This document shows, in pieces, positions 27,592-35,981 of a DNA stretch of 64,000 bases (positions within the stretch are counted from its first letter, which is position 1; the number at the start of each line of letters is the position of its first letter). Both the position numbers and the translations under genes were made by a program. The notes under the pieces were generated by a model. The model searched no databases. It was not told the origin of the DNA and saw nothing but the letters and a program-made list of their open reading frames with translations. This DNA is from Dehalococcoidia bacterium (GTDB lineage: Bacteria > Chloroflexota > Dehalococcoidia > Bin125), in assembly GCA_022828105.1 (NCBI GenBank), contig JAJEJC010000005.1:248001-312000 (forward strand), in the 5' to 3' direction.

Positions 27592-28413
27592 CTAGGCGCG
27601 CGCCGCCTCGGCGACCGCCTGCGCCACGGTCCTTGCATTGACCACGCCGTGCTCGAGGAAGTCAGTCAGGACTCGCGAGTAAGCGGACGGCACTTCGCGC
27701 GGGACTCCGTGACCAACGCGGCTAAAGACGTGCAGCGTGGCGTGGCCGAGCCGGGCGAAGTCGGCGAGGTTCGAAGTGAGGAGTGAGTCGGCAGCTCCGG
27801 CGAGCATGAGCGTCGGGGTCTGGATCTCTCCCAGCCGGTCGCCCTTGTGGTAGTCGACCATCGCGTCCCAGCAGCCGTCGTAGTGTCCGACCGAGACCGA
27901 AAGCTGGCGGTCGACCTGGTTGGGCACGTCGTCGTGCGCGCTCTCGCGCGGCACTCCGGCCAGGGTGGTGCGAATCAGCAGATCGCGCTCCTTGTTGACC
28001 CAGCGCTCGCGCATCGTGTCGCGGGCAGACTGCGGCATCGCGATCCCGTCGGTCGGCGCAGGCGCCGAGAGCGCCAGGCTGAGCAGGCGGTCGGCGTGTG
28101 ACAGTCCGAGCTCGAACCCGATCAACCCACCCATGCTCTGGCCCGCATAGTGGAAGCGGTCGAAGCCGTGGTAGTCGGCCATCCCGACGACATCGGCGGC
28201 GAGCTGCTCGATCGTGTAGCCCTCCTCGGAGTGCGCCGAGTCGCCCGCTCCGCGACAGTCCATTGCGATGCAGCGATAGCGATTGCTCATCCGCTCGATC
28301 ACCCCGGCCCAGCCCTCGTGGGACGCCGTGTAGCCGTGCTGGAAGATGATTGGATCGCCGATGCCCACGTCCTCGTAGTAGAGGTCAACACCGTTGACGT
28401 TTGCGATGGCCAT
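27592..28413 (-). CDS. Alpha/beta-hydrolase
   Basis: 273 residues. Nucleophile elbow GQSMGG near residues 91-96, oxyanion HGYTASHEGW near 26-35, catalytic His in RVGHGVPRE near 230. The intact triad contrasts with the degenerate hydrolase domain at 10770. The fold includes lipases, esterases and C-C hydrolases, so the substrate is open. GGAGGGGG before the ATG is a strong ribosome binding site, and TAGCCT on the minus strand (28453-28448) is a likely -10 box. Confidence 0.87.
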   Translation of the reverse strand: MAIANVNGVDLYYEDVGIGDPIIFQHGYTASHEGWAGVIERMSNRYRCIAMDCRGAGDSAHSEEGYTIEQLAADVVGMADYHGFDRFHYAGQSMGGLIGFELGLSHADRLLSLALSAPAPTDGIAMPQSARDTMRERWVNKERDLLIRTTLAGVPRESAHDDVPNQVDRQLSVSVGHYDGCWDAMVDYHKGDRLGEIQTPTLMLAGAADSLLTSNLADFARLGHATLHVFSRVGHGVPREVPSAYSRVLTDFLEHGVVNARTVAQAVAEAARA

Positions 28414-28499
28414 GGTGCCCCCTCCGTTCTTGTCTCACGTAGAGAGCAGGCTACTCCGCGTCACCCCCGTTAGCGCTGTCGACGGCGGTCGTATCGTCG

Positions 28500-28733
28500 C
28501 TAGTCACTGCCGGGGCTCGCAGAGGCGGAGATCAGCGCCTGCACCTGGGGGACCAGATCGCAGGGGACCAGCATCACCGAATAGCCGTCGTCCTCGTACG
28601 CCGCTTCTGCCTCAGCAATGGCTTCCGCATCGGTCTGCGAGTCGTAGTAGTCGATGATGTCGCGAATCCTCGACTCCGTCCAGCCGTCCGGCAACTCAGA
28701 GATGGATGTTCGCTCGTTCTCAACCATGGTCAT
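28500..28733 (-). CDS. Small acidic protein, possible antitoxin of the pair
   Basis: 77 residues, acidic, with predicted helices: LPDGWTESRIRDIIDYYDSQTDAEAI in the first half and LVPCDLVPQVQALIS at the end. I do not recognise a named family with certainty, but the two-helix layout and four-base ATGA overlap with the upstream basic protein resemble a type II toxin-antitoxin pair. In that reading the toxin gene is first, an order known from HigBA and BrnTA. Two ATGs (28733 and 28727) are possible starts; the first gives the overlap. Confidence 0.6.
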   Translation of the reverse strand: MTMVENERTSISELPDGWTESRIRDIIDYYDSQTDAEAIAEAEAAYEDDGYSVMLVPCDLVPQVQALISASASPGSD

Positions 28734-29008
28734 TTTCTCCGCCGCCGCCTCCGGAAGGCCCGGAGTTGGGTACCACTGAGCGGGTATGCCGTAATGATAA
28801 ACAGTCCATCTCCCGACCGAAGCTTCGAGTACATGACTCGCAGATATCGTCCGCCAAGTGTTTGGCCAATGACGATGCGCGAACCGTCTCGACCAGGCGT
28901 ATCCTCCAGCCGCGAGCGAAGCACCTCCTCGACTTCGTGCTCCTCAACCCCGTGCCCGAGTATGTGCGGCAACCCAGTCCCTGGGTCGAGGTAGAAGCGA
29001 AGTCTCAT
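28730..29008 (-). CDS. Small basic protein, possible RelE/BrnT-like toxin
   Basis: 92 residues, basic, ending in a run of arginines (FRRRRRRK). The order of one helix (EHEVEEVLRSRLED), then strands SRIVIGQTL, GRYLRVMYSKL and GLFIITAYPLS, is similar to BrnT/DUF4258-like small ribonuclease folds, where a closing Arg/His cluster does the chemistry. Identification is by pattern only. There is no Shine-Dalgarno sequence before the ATG. It overlaps the acidic partner gene by four bases. With its partner it would form a stabilising or stress-response module. Confidence 0.6.
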   Translation of the reverse strand: MRLRFYLDPGTGLPHILGHGVEEHEVEEVLRSRLEDTPGRDGSRIVIGQTLGGRYLRVMYSKLRSGDGLFIITAYPLSGTQLRAFRRRRRRK

Positions 29009-29029
29009 TGACGTGTCGGAGAGATCACA

Positions 29030-29809
29030 TCAGCGAGCCGTGTAGCCGCCGTCGACCGGCAGCGCGATGCCGTTGACGAAGCTGGCGTCGTCTGAGGCGA
29101 GGAACGCGGCGGCGGCGGCAATCTCCTCGGGTTGTCCCAGCCGACCCAAGGGATGCAGCGAGGCGAGAAACTCTTCAGCGCCTTCCATCTCGCGGATCTG
29201 GGCGGTCATCGGCGTGTGGATGTAACCGGGACAGATTGCGTTGACGCGCACCCCGCGCGGCCCGTAGGTCACGGCGAACTGCCGGGTGATGCCGACCACA
29301 CCGTGCTTGGCGGCGACGTACGCGCCTGCGCCTTCCTCAACCTCGAGGTCCACGTTTTGGGTCGAAGCGCTGCTCAGCAGGCCGTTGAGTCCGGCTATCG
29401 AGGCGGTGTTGACGATCGAGCCGCCGCCGCGCTCGGCCAGCATCGCCGCCCCGTGGAAGGTGCCGTAGTAAACGCCGCTGAGATTGACCTGGATCGTGCG
29501 GTCCCAGCCGTACTGGCTGCCGCCGATGCCGGCGTTGTTGAACAGCACGTCGAGCCCGCCCAATACCGCGACCGTCTGCGACAGCGCGTCCTTGACGGCG
29601 TCTTCCGAGGTCACGTCCAGCTCCATCGTCGCCGAGCGGCCGCCGTGTTCGGCGATCTGCGCCGCCGTCGTTTGCGCGCCATCAACGTCGATGTCAGCGC
29701 ACATCACCGCCGCCCCTTCCGACGCCATCCGCAGCGCCGACGATCGGCCGATTCCAGATCCCGCGCCGGTGATCAGCGCGACGCGTCCCTCAAGTCTGTC
29801 GATGGCCAT
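29030..29809 (-). CDS. Short-chain dehydrogenase/reductase
   Basis: 259 residues, classical SDR. TGAGSGIG near 14-21, Asp after strand 2 (CADID) for NAD(H), NNAG near 91-94, Ser of NTASIAG and the catalytic YVAAKHG. Compared with neighbours it has an extra loop between the catalytic Ser and Tyr, reading ASTQNVDLEVEEGAGA, which may shape the substrate pocket. GGAGGT gives a good ribosome binding site. Substrate unknown; cytosolic. Confidence 0.88.
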   Translation of the reverse strand: MAIDRLEGRVALITGAGSGIGRSSALRMASEGAAVMCADIDVDGAQTTAAQIAEHGGRSATMELDVTSEDAVKDALSQTVAVLGGLDVLFNNAGIGGSQYGWDRTIQVNLSGVYYGTFHGAAMLAERGGGSIVNTASIAGLNGLLSSASTQNVDLEVEEGAGAYVAAKHGVVGITRQFAVTYGPRGVRVNAICPGYIHTPMTAQIREMEGAEEFLASLHPLGRLGQPEEIAAAAAFLASDDASFVNGIALPVDGGYTAR

Positions 29810-29935
29810 TGACGTACCTCCGCGTCTTCGAATGCTCTGCTATCCGCGCAGTCTACGTCCGGCGAGTGCGAGGCAGTGAACCCTGCCGCTACGCTGCTCA
29901 AGAACGAACGACGAATCTCGATGGAGGAGTGCAAG

Positions 29936-30418
29936 ATGCCACCAACTGCTGGAGACACCCTGCCGGACGTGAACGGGACAGTGATCGCGGACGGCCGACC
30001 CGGACCCGTCAACGTGCGTGAACTGGTCGGCGACAAAAGGACCGTGATCTTTGGCGTGCCGGGCGCGTTTACGCCGACTTGCACCAACGACCATCTGCCC
30101 ACATTCGCGGTGGGCAAGGATCAGCTTGACGCCGCCGGCATTGAGCAGACGATCTGCATGTCGACCAACGACATCTTCGTGCTTCAGGCCTGGAACGCCG
30201 CGCATGGGGCCGAACACATCACGATGCTCGCCGACGGCTCAGGCGACATCACGCGCGCGATGGACATCGGGCTCGACCTGTCGGGCTTGGGCCTGGGCTT
30301 CCGCTGCACTCGATTCGCGATGCTCGTCGACGGCGGCGTGGTCAAGGCGTTCCAGACGGAGGAGAACCCCGGCGCCTGCGCGCTGACCTCGGCGGCGGCG
30401 ATCCTCGAGCACGCCTAG
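29936..30418 (+). CDS. Peroxiredoxin, Prx5 type
   Basis: 160 residues from the chosen start. Peroxidatic Cys49 lies in PGAFTPTCTNDHLP, the hallmark of the Prx5/type II peroxiredoxin group; a second Cys in NPGACALTS near 151 is where atypical two-Cys members carry the resolving Cys. It reduces hydrogen peroxide and organic peroxides using thioredoxin or glutaredoxin-like partners. Start choice: upstream ATGs are in frame, but GGAGGAG (29923-29929) sits six bases before the ATG at 29936, while the ATG at 29921 has none. Confidence 0.92.
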   Translation: MPPTAGDTLPDVNGTVIADGRPGPVNVRELVGDKRTVIFGVPGAFTPTCTNDHLPTFAVGKDQLDAAGIEQTICMSTNDIFVLQAWNAAHGAEHITMLADGSGDITRAMDIGLDLSGLGLGFRCTRFAMLVDGGVVKAFQTEENPGACALTSAAAILEHA

Positions 30419-30431
30419 CCGAGCGCGGGCC

Positions 30432-31037
30432 GTGGGCGCCCCCCCTCAGTCACGTCGTGACAGCTCCCCCCCAGAGGGGGGGAGCGAAGAAGGCGACCCT
30501 GTCTACCTCTCCCCCCGCTCTGCGGGGGGAGATGCCGAAGGCAGAGGGGGGCAGTCCGACCTGCGTCGCAAGGACGCTGAGGCGCTGCAGCGCTACCCCG
30601 GCGTGCGCAGCGCGCATACCTATGAGGCGTCCTGGTACCACAACGCGACGTTCGTGTTTCCGTTGCTTGCTGTAATCATTGCCGGAATCGTCTGGTTGGC
30701 GACCGGCAGCGGCGAGGCCGGCGGGGCGGCGATCTTCTTCCTCGTCGTCACCGCGGCGATGCTGCCCGTGGTGTTCATCACCTGGCAACGGCAGACGACG
30801 GCCGTGATTGTGCACGAGGCAGGCATTACGGCGCTGCACTCGGGGCTCGAACGACTGACGATCGCGTGGGACGAGTTGCGCAGCGTGCGTCGCATGGAGA
30901 CGATGGGCAACGTGCGCTGGTACCTCGACGGAGCGGGCGAGGAACACATCGTGGTCGAGGGTGAGATCGCCGAGCGGGAACAGCTCTTGGATTCGGCGCG
31001 GCGCGAGCTGGAGTGTCGCGGTCGGCAGGGCGGCTAG
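30432..31037 (+). CDS. Two-helix membrane protein with PH-like C-terminal domain; start uncertain
   Basis: Up to 201 residues. Two membrane helices (about 73-90 and 97-116) separated by SGEAGG, then a domain with TAVIVHEAGITALHSG and a late YLDGAGEEHIVVEGE, similar to bacterial PH-like (YcxB-type) folds that sit next to membranes. Function unknown. The first 45 residues would be translated from the palindromic repeat and look non-biological (Gly/Pro/Arg-rich). The true start may be the GTG at 30603, giving 144 residues, or the repeat may have become part of the gene. It ends with a four-base convergent overlap with the next gene. Confidence 0.6.
   Translation: MGAPPQSRRDSSPPEGGSEEGDPVYLSPRSAGGDAEGRGGQSDLRRKDAEALQRYPGVRSAHTYEASWYHNATFVFPLLAVIIAGIVWLATGSGEAGGAAIFFLVVTAAMLPVVFITWQRQTTAVIVHEAGITALHSGLERLTIAWDELRSVRRMETMGNVRWYLDGAGEEHIVVEGEIAEREQLLDSARRELECRGRQGG
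30463..30551 (+). repeat. GC-rich palindromic repeat element, copy A
   Basis: Two strong hairpins in a row: a 10-bp stem (30463-30472 with 30476-30485, loop AGA) and an 11-bp stem (30508-30518 with 30522-30532, loop TCT), followed by TGCCGAAGGCAGAGGGGG. The second hairpin plus this tail recurs in reverse orientation at 32030-32073. This is the look of dispersed REP-type elements. It lies inside the open frame of the membrane-protein gene that follows. Confidence 0.75.
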
Positions 31038-31549
31038 CTACCGCCGAAGCCGGACGGGTCGGGCGTGTTCAGCGTGGGGCGCGAGTCTGCCGGCAGGGCG
31101 AGGGCCGCGATGGCCGTCTCGCCATCCTCATCGAGGATGATCGTGACCGCCGCGCCCGAGCCGATGGCTGCGGGGGAGACGCGCTGCATGCGCAACAGGA
31201 ACGTGGTTTCGTCGGTGAGCTGTATCGCGGCCTGACCGGTCTGGGTTTCGATCACGATGTGCCCGTCGGAGGCGGAGATGACACGCCCGGTCATCACCTG
31301 CCTGCCCTGTAAGCCCTCGGTGTTGCCGAACGGGCTGAGGCCGCTCGCACCGAGCACGAGCGCGGTGTTGGGGTGAGCGCTCTGGTCAATCTCAATCTGG
31401 AGCCGTCCCGCGACGACATTCTCGGCGACGACGACATCCTCGGCCGAGGGTTGCGGAGCGACGATGTCGGTGCCGACGAACCAGCCTCCGACACCGACGC
31501 CGCCAAGCGCTGCGAGCAGCCAGAACCAGCCGAGTAGTCGTCGCATCAT
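31034..31549 (-). CDS. Membrane-anchored beta-rich protein (DUF5666-like), copy 1
   Basis: 171 residues. N-terminal signal anchor (about 5-25, LLGWFWLLAALGGVGVGGW), then an extracytoplasmic region of short strands: TGRVISASDGHIVIETQTG and IGSGAAVTIILDEDG, the small-barrel pattern of DUF5666-like domains. Function unknown; likely outside the membrane. It overlaps the end of the next gene by four bases (ATGA), and the two have the same layout, so they are probably paralogous partners. Confidence 0.65.
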   Translation of the reverse strand: MMRRLLGWFWLLAALGGVGVGGWFVGTDIVAPQPSAEDVVVAENVVAGRLQIEIDQSAHPNTALVLGASGLSPFGNTEGLQGRQVMTGRVISASDGHIVIETQTGQAAIQLTDETTFLLRMQRVSPAAIGSGAAVTIILDEDGETAIAALALPADSRPTLNTPDPSGFGGS

Positions 31550-32049
31550 TGAGCAGCATCCGAGAGGATGGCGTCGATCGCATCGTCACCGGTGATCGCC
31601 TGGTCGGCGGGGATGATCACGATACCGGTCGTGATGAAGCTGTTGACGTTGTCGTCGGTAGCTCCAACCAGCACGTAGTCGCCCGGCTCGATGGCGTCGG
31701 TCCAGACCGGCAGCATTGCTTCGATGACAGCATCGCTGCGGAACCGAATCGTGCGCAGGTTGTCGCCCACGCGAACGATCCAGTCGTTGCCGGAGCGCTC
31801 AGTGACGAAACCGCTCAGATCGCCGACGGGAGCACCGTCTCCACCGACGCGCCCCTGCTGGGACGGCTCGTAGACGCGAATCACCTCTTGCCGGTCGGGG
31901 CCGCCCCACTGGAACCCGGCCCCCAGGGCAGCGCCAAAGACGATCGCTGCTAGCGGGATGATCAACAGCCGAGAGGCGAAGCCCCTGAGTCGATTGCGCA
32001 CGGCGGAGCGGCTCTGTTCGTTGCGGGAGCCCCCCTCTGCCTTCGGCAT
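31546..32049 (-). CDS. Membrane-anchored beta-rich protein (DUF5666-like), copy 2; start uncertain
   Basis: Up to 167 residues. A signal anchor at about 26-47 (ASRLLIIPLAAIVFGAALGA) is followed by a beta-rich part with LSGFVTERSGNDWIVRVGDN and DAIEPGDYVLVGA. The layout matches its downstream partner. The first seven residues from the ATG at 32049 come from palindromic repeat copy B. The GTG at 32001 gives a more natural start directly before the anchor (VRNRLRG). Function unknown; extracytoplasmic. Confidence 0.6.
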   Translation of the reverse strand: MPKAEGGSRNEQSRSAVRNRLRGFASRLLIIPLAAIVFGAALGAGFQWGGPDRQEVIRVYEPSQQGRVGGDGAPVGDLSGFVTERSGNDWIVRVGDNLRTIRFRSDAVIEAMLPVWTDAIEPGDYVLVGATDDNVNSFITTGIVIIPADQAITGDDAIDAILSDAAQ

Positions 32050-32073
32050 CTCCCCCCGCTGCGGGGGGGAGAA
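32030..32073 (-). repeat. GC-rich palindromic repeat element, copy B
   Basis: Reverse complement of the second half of copy A, with an 8-bp CCCCCCGC/GCGGGGGG hairpin and the same CTGCCTTCGGCATCT segment. The two copies face each other across about 1.5 kb that holds three small membrane-protein genes, and each copy overlaps the apparent 5' end of one of them. Confidence 0.75.
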
Positions 32074-32098
32074 GGGAAAGCGGGAGAGGCATTTGACG

Positions 32099-32130
32099 CA
32101 GAGAGGGCGGACCGGAGTCCGCCCTCTCTG
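32099..32130. terminator. Strong 14-bp hairpin after the aldehyde:ferredoxin oxidoreductase gene
   Basis: Arms at 32099-32112 and 32117-32130 are perfect reverse complements (core AGAGAGGGCGGAC) around a CGGA loop. It lies 20-50 bases past the stop codon of the minus-strand AOR gene. No T-run follows on the minus strand; the plus side is followed by GGTTGGTTG. Likely a transcription end or an mRNA 3' stabiliser. Confidence 0.6.
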
Positions 32131-32150
32131 GTTGGTTGCGAGCTTCGCGG

Positions 32151-34280
32151 CTAGACGGCGAAGCCGGCGGCTTCGAGGGCGTCGGCCACGTCGCCCAGCT
32201 CGATTTCTTCAAGCTTGGCTCGACTGGGCACGCAGGTGTCGGCGTCCCAGCCGGAAGCGTTGAGGAAATCGGTCTCCAGGGTCTCGACGTCGAGAATGAC
32301 ATCGGCCAGCGGACCGGTCTTCTGGACTGTGCCTTCGCCGCCCCAGAGGCGCGGCGGGGCGAAGCGCTGGCGCGGGTTGTCGCCCTCGCGCACGGTGAAG
32401 GCCATGCGCAGGTTGGCAATCCGCTCGCCGGAGCGTTGCAGTTCCTCGCCGCTGAGATTCCAGCCGGTGACCGCGTTGATCCACTGCGGGAAGCGATCGG
32501 TCGGCGCGGCCATCATGATGAACTGGCACATACCAGTCGAGTTGGAGATGTGCATGTACTCCGACGCGCCCTTGTGGTGCTCGCCGCGGTTGGCGTAGTC
32601 CTTGAAGTCGCGCGGCGCCGCCGGGTACTCGGGACCGCCGAAGCGGGAGTTGCCCTCGTACTGCGTGTGGCGGGCCGGGGTCGGGTCGAGCTTGTAGGTC
32701 GTCCAGTACTCCGGCTGCAACTTGGCGTCGTGCATCGGCAGCTCCTGGCCGCCGACATCGGTGCGGAACTCCTGCGCCCGATTGTCGCCGTTCTTGGCGT
32801 CGATCTTCTCGGCCGCGACCTTCATGCCGTCGGCGAGCAGGTCGCCGAAGCCTTCGCGCTTGCCGATCAGGTGCAGCATCTCCATGATGCCGTCGTCGTT
32901 GCTCCAGGTGAGCTCCACGCCGCCGGTGTCCTCGAGGTCGATCAGGCCGTTCTCGAAGCATTCGATGGCGAATGAGATCGTGGTGCCGGCGCCGATCGTG
33001 TCGAGGCCGTACTCGTTACACCAGTGGTTGGCGGCCTGCATCATGTCGATGTTGGACGACAGGTTCATGGTGCCGAAGGAGGCGACGGTCTCGTACTCGG
33101 CGCGGTGCGTGTCGACCGGGTACTTGAAGACGCCCTTCTCATGCTCAGCCTCGCTCAGGCCCGGGGTGATCGTGCCAAAGGGCGACTCGATCGACTCCGC
33201 GCCGCAGGCCATCGGGCAGCGCCAGCAGCCGTAGCTCTTGTGGCGGACCGCCTTGCCGTTCACATCGACGGCGCGCGGTGCGGGAGAGTGATCCGGGTCG
33301 ATCGGCGGCATGCCGGTCGCCGGGTCGATCTCGAGTTCGGCGTGCGTCATGCGGGTGGCGTTGAACATCATGCCGGACATCGCGTCGACCTCGGGGAAGA
33401 CATCGACGCCGACGCCGCCCCAGTTGCGGACCGGCGAGTCGCCGTTGTGGGCCGAGCCGGTGCTGATGCCCGTGGTGCCGAAGCCGGCGAAGAAGTCGCG
33501 CAGCGGCGCGATGAACTCGTCGCGGGATTGTCGGGCGAGGGAGCGGATGTCGCCATCGCCGGAGAGCATGTTCTCGCGCGGGGTACCGCCGGCGCGCACG
33601 ACGACGGCCTTGACCCGCTTCGAGCCCATGACCGCGCCGACGCCCGAGCGGGCCGCCAGGCGGCCGTGCTCGTTGCAGATGCCGGCGAGGTAGGAAAGCT
33701 GCTCGCCGGAGGGGCCGATGCAGGCGACAGACGTCTTCTTGCCGTACATCTCCTTGAAGGCGTTCTCGACCTCGATGGCGCCCATGCCCCAGTACTCCGA
33801 GGCGTCCTCGATCGAGACGTCGTCGCCGTCGATCAGGATGTAGACGGGGTTCTCGGCCTGGCCGTAGAAGAGGATGCCGTCCCAGCCGGCGAACTTCAGG
33901 TAAGGGCCGAAGTCGCCGCCGCAGTTGGCGTCGCCCCAGCCGCCGGTCGAGGGCGACTTGCAGACGGCCTGGAAGCGGTTGCCGAAGATCGGCGTGCCGG
34001 TCAGGAGACCGGGCATCAGGCCGAGGATGTTGTCCGGGCCGAGCGGGTCGGCGCCGGCCGGGACGCGGTCAAACAGCAGGCGCGCGCCGATGCCGTAGCC
34101 GCCGAGGTAGTCCTTGTACATCTGCTCGGGCAGGTCTTCGCGTTCGACACTGCCGTCGCTCAAGCGGACGTTGATGATCTTGCCGTTGTAGGCGACCTCT
34201 TCGGGACTCCATTGCTTGTCGGCGAATGGGTCGGTCGCTTCCGGGGCGTCGCCGTTTTCGGCGCCGGGAACATTTGCCAT
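32151..34280 (-). CDS. Tungsten-type aldehyde:ferredoxin oxidoreductase
   Basis: 709 residues. It oxidises aldehydes to acids with ferredoxin, using a tungstopterin and a [4Fe-4S] cluster. N-terminal pterin-binding domain with LGGYGIGARLLFDRVP (59-74), GDANCGGDFGPYLKFAGWDG (117-136) and SGVGAVMGSKRVKAVVVR (212-229). Cluster ligands C352, C355 and C359 in CWRCPMACG, with a fourth Cys probably in TGMCQF. Longer than the archaeal enzymes by about 100 residues because of loops and an N-terminal extension. GAAGGAAG supports the ATG. No ferredoxin gene is adjacent; the two-cluster ferredoxin-like gene is at 61150. Confidence 0.93.
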   Translation of the reverse strand: MANVPGAENGDAPEATDPFADKQWSPEEVAYNGKIINVRLSDGSVEREDLPEQMYKDYLGGYGIGARLLFDRVPAGADPLGPDNILGLMPGLLTGTPIFGNRFQAVCKSPSTGGWGDANCGGDFGPYLKFAGWDGILFYGQAENPVYILIDGDDVSIEDASEYWGMGAIEVENAFKEMYGKKTSVACIGPSGEQLSYLAGICNEHGRLAARSGVGAVMGSKRVKAVVVRAGGTPRENMLSGDGDIRSLARQSRDEFIAPLRDFFAGFGTTGISTGSAHNGDSPVRNWGGVGVDVFPEVDAMSGMMFNATRMTHAELEIDPATGMPPIDPDHSPAPRAVDVNGKAVRHKSYGCWRCPMACGAESIESPFGTITPGLSEAEHEKGVFKYPVDTHRAEYETVASFGTMNLSSNIDMMQAANHWCNEYGLDTIGAGTTISFAIECFENGLIDLEDTGGVELTWSNDDGIMEMLHLIGKREGFGDLLADGMKVAAEKIDAKNGDNRAQEFRTDVGGQELPMHDAKLQPEYWTTYKLDPTPARHTQYEGNSRFGGPEYPAAPRDFKDYANRGEHHKGASEYMHISNSTGMCQFIMMAAPTDRFPQWINAVTGWNLSGEELQRSGERIANLRMAFTVREGDNPRQRFAPPRLWGGEGTVQKTGPLADVILDVETLETDFLNASGWDADTCVPSRAKLEEIELGDVADALEAAGFAV

Positions 34281-34583
34281 GGGTCACTTCCTTCATCTGG
34301 ACCGTTTGCTGCGCAATGCGCATTCGCACGCTGGATTCGATCGTTCTGCCAGGTCCGGCCCAGTCCACGTGGAACTGCCGCCGAGCCTTGCAGAATCTCC
34401 AACAGAGTAGCGACTCCCCGCTTTGAGCGCTATGCAACACAGCAGAACGCGCTTCGAGCGGTTCAGGGCACTGGGAGTTATTTCGCGTAGCGCGAAGCGT
34501 TATCTGCGCGTAGCCTTGGGCTGGTTGCCGTGAGGATGCGGCTGCGCTCCACTGTTCGCGGAGCAGCCTGTCATGCAGGTGGT
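34281..34583. other. Intergenic region between divergent AOR and MFS genes
   Basis: About 300 bases without a convincing gene; the short open frames here do not resemble proteins. It must hold both promoters. Visible structure: the dyad TTCGCG-TAG-CGCGAA at 34482-34496, which could be an operator for the transporter array, and the near-repeat TGCGCAATGCGCA near 34312-34324, close to the AOR start. I see no clear -35/-10 pair. Confidence 0.5.
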
Positions 34584-35981
34584 ATGAGACAGATACGCCA
34601 GACCTTCGCCGCGTTCGTCGTGCGCGACTTCCGCTACATGTGGGGCGGCTCGCTGCTCTCGGTGACGGCGTTCATGACGTCGTTCTCGCTGATCCCGTCC
34701 GTCGCTTACGAGCTGACCGGCAGCTACACGGCGGCGGGGATCGCGATGCTGGGCTCCGGCATCTCGCAGACGCTGCTGGGGCCGATCGGCGGCGTGATCG
34801 CCGATCGCTACCGCAAGAAACCGCTGGTGATGGCGGGGCAGGTCCTGCCGGGCGTGCTGCTGGGCGCGCTGGGGGCGCTGATCGTCACGGATCTGATCTC
34901 GATCCCGCTGCTGGTCTTGGCGACGTTGATCATGGGGGCGGGATTCTCGCTGATGGGTCCGGCGCGTCAGGCCTGGACCGGGTTCATCGTGCCGCGTCGT
35001 CTGCTGCCGAATGCGGTGGCGTTGCAGCAAATGTCGATGAACACGGGGCAGGTGCTGGGTCCCACGTTGATTGCCCTGTTCGGCGTGTTCATGGCGCTGG
35101 AGGGCAGCAACACGGGAATCCTCTTCCTGACGGTCGCGTCGTTCTTCGCCATCGTCGTGCCCCTGACCGCGTCGATTCGCACGGAGGGCCCGGCCAAGCC
35201 GACGGCGGAACGGCGAGCGATGCGGATCGAGCTGGCGGAGGGATTCCGCTACCTGCGCAGCAATCCGCGGCTGCGCATCTTGTGGGGTTACTTTCTGCTG
35301 ATTGTGGCCTGCGGCTGGGGCTTCCAGACGCTGTTGCCAGGCGTCCTGGCTCAAGAGTTTGGCCGCGCGCCCACCGACGTCGGACCGACGTTCCTGATCT
35401 TTGGCGTCTCCTCGCTGGTGATCAACATATTGCTGGCGGGCGCGGTCTCGGGCCGCTGGGCCTGGCCGCTGCTGATGATCATGGGCCTGGTGATGGCGGT
35501 TGGATTCTGGCTGGTGGCGATCGCGCCGAGTTACGGCGTATTCCTGATCCTGGGCGCGTTCGTCGGCGCGGGACGGTCCGGCACGATGCTGGTCAACCAG
35601 TCGCTGATGATGGGCAACACGAATCCGGCCTACTTCGGGCGGGTGATGTCGTTCGCGATGATGGCGTTCGGCTTTCAGGCGCTGTTCGGTCCGGTCTGGG
35701 GCGGGATCGCGGACGCGATTGGCGGGCGCGAGACGATGGCGCTGATCGGGGTGATGGCGGCGGGCGCGACGGTGTTCATGCTGTTCGGCTGGCTGCGCAC
35801 GCGGCATTTGCCGCTCGAACCGGGTACGGCGGCGGCGAGCATGGGCCGGCGGCCGGGCACGTCGGTGCAGCGTCCGGAACCCGCGCCGGCCGGTTCGGCG
35901 AACGGCCTGGATGCGCTTCCCGGCTTCGCCGCCCAGCTCGCGCCGGTCGCGCTGATGGACCCGCAAAAGGTCCGCTCGTGA
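34584..35981 (+). CDS. MFS transporter, array member 1
   Basis: 465 residues, about 12 membrane helices. Opening FVVRDFRYMWGGSLLSVTAF, then motif A form GGVIADRYRKKPL after helix 2. Close paralogue of the next three genes. The cytosolic C-terminal tail ends FAAQLAPVALMDPQKVRS, a motif shared with array members 2 and 3. The family (MFS_3-like) contains efflux pumps for drugs and siderophores; the substrate is unknown. The start is the ATG at 34584, because the preceding 18 open codons are unlike the family. Its stop overlaps the GTG of member 2 (GTGA). Confidence 0.88.
   Translation: MRQIRQTFAAFVVRDFRYMWGGSLLSVTAFMTSFSLIPSVAYELTGSYTAAGIAMLGSGISQTLLGPIGGVIADRYRKKPLVMAGQVLPGVLLGALGALIVTDLISIPLLVLATLIMGAGFSLMGPARQAWTGFIVPRRLLPNAVALQQMSMNTGQVLGPTLIALFGVFMALEGSNTGILFLTVASFFAIVVPLTASIRTEGPAKPTAERRAMRIELAEGFRYLRSNPRLRILWGYFLLIVACGWGFQTLLPGVLAQEFGRAPTDVGPTFLIFGVSSLVINILLAGAVSGRWAWPLLMIMGLVMAVGFWLVAIAPSYGVFLILGAFVGAGRSGTMLVNQSLMMGNTNPAYFGRVMSFAMMAFGFQALFGPVWGGIADAIGGRETMALIGVMAAGATVFMLFGWLRTRHLPLEPGTAAASMGRRPGTSVQRPEPAPAGSANGLDALPGFAAQLAPVALMDPQKVRS

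Noticed and set aside
34482-34496. TTCGCG-TAG-CGCGAA dyad as a specific operator
   Set aside because: A 6-bp dyad in GC-rich DNA is common; without repeats elsewhere or a nearby regulator gene I only note it within the intergenic entry.
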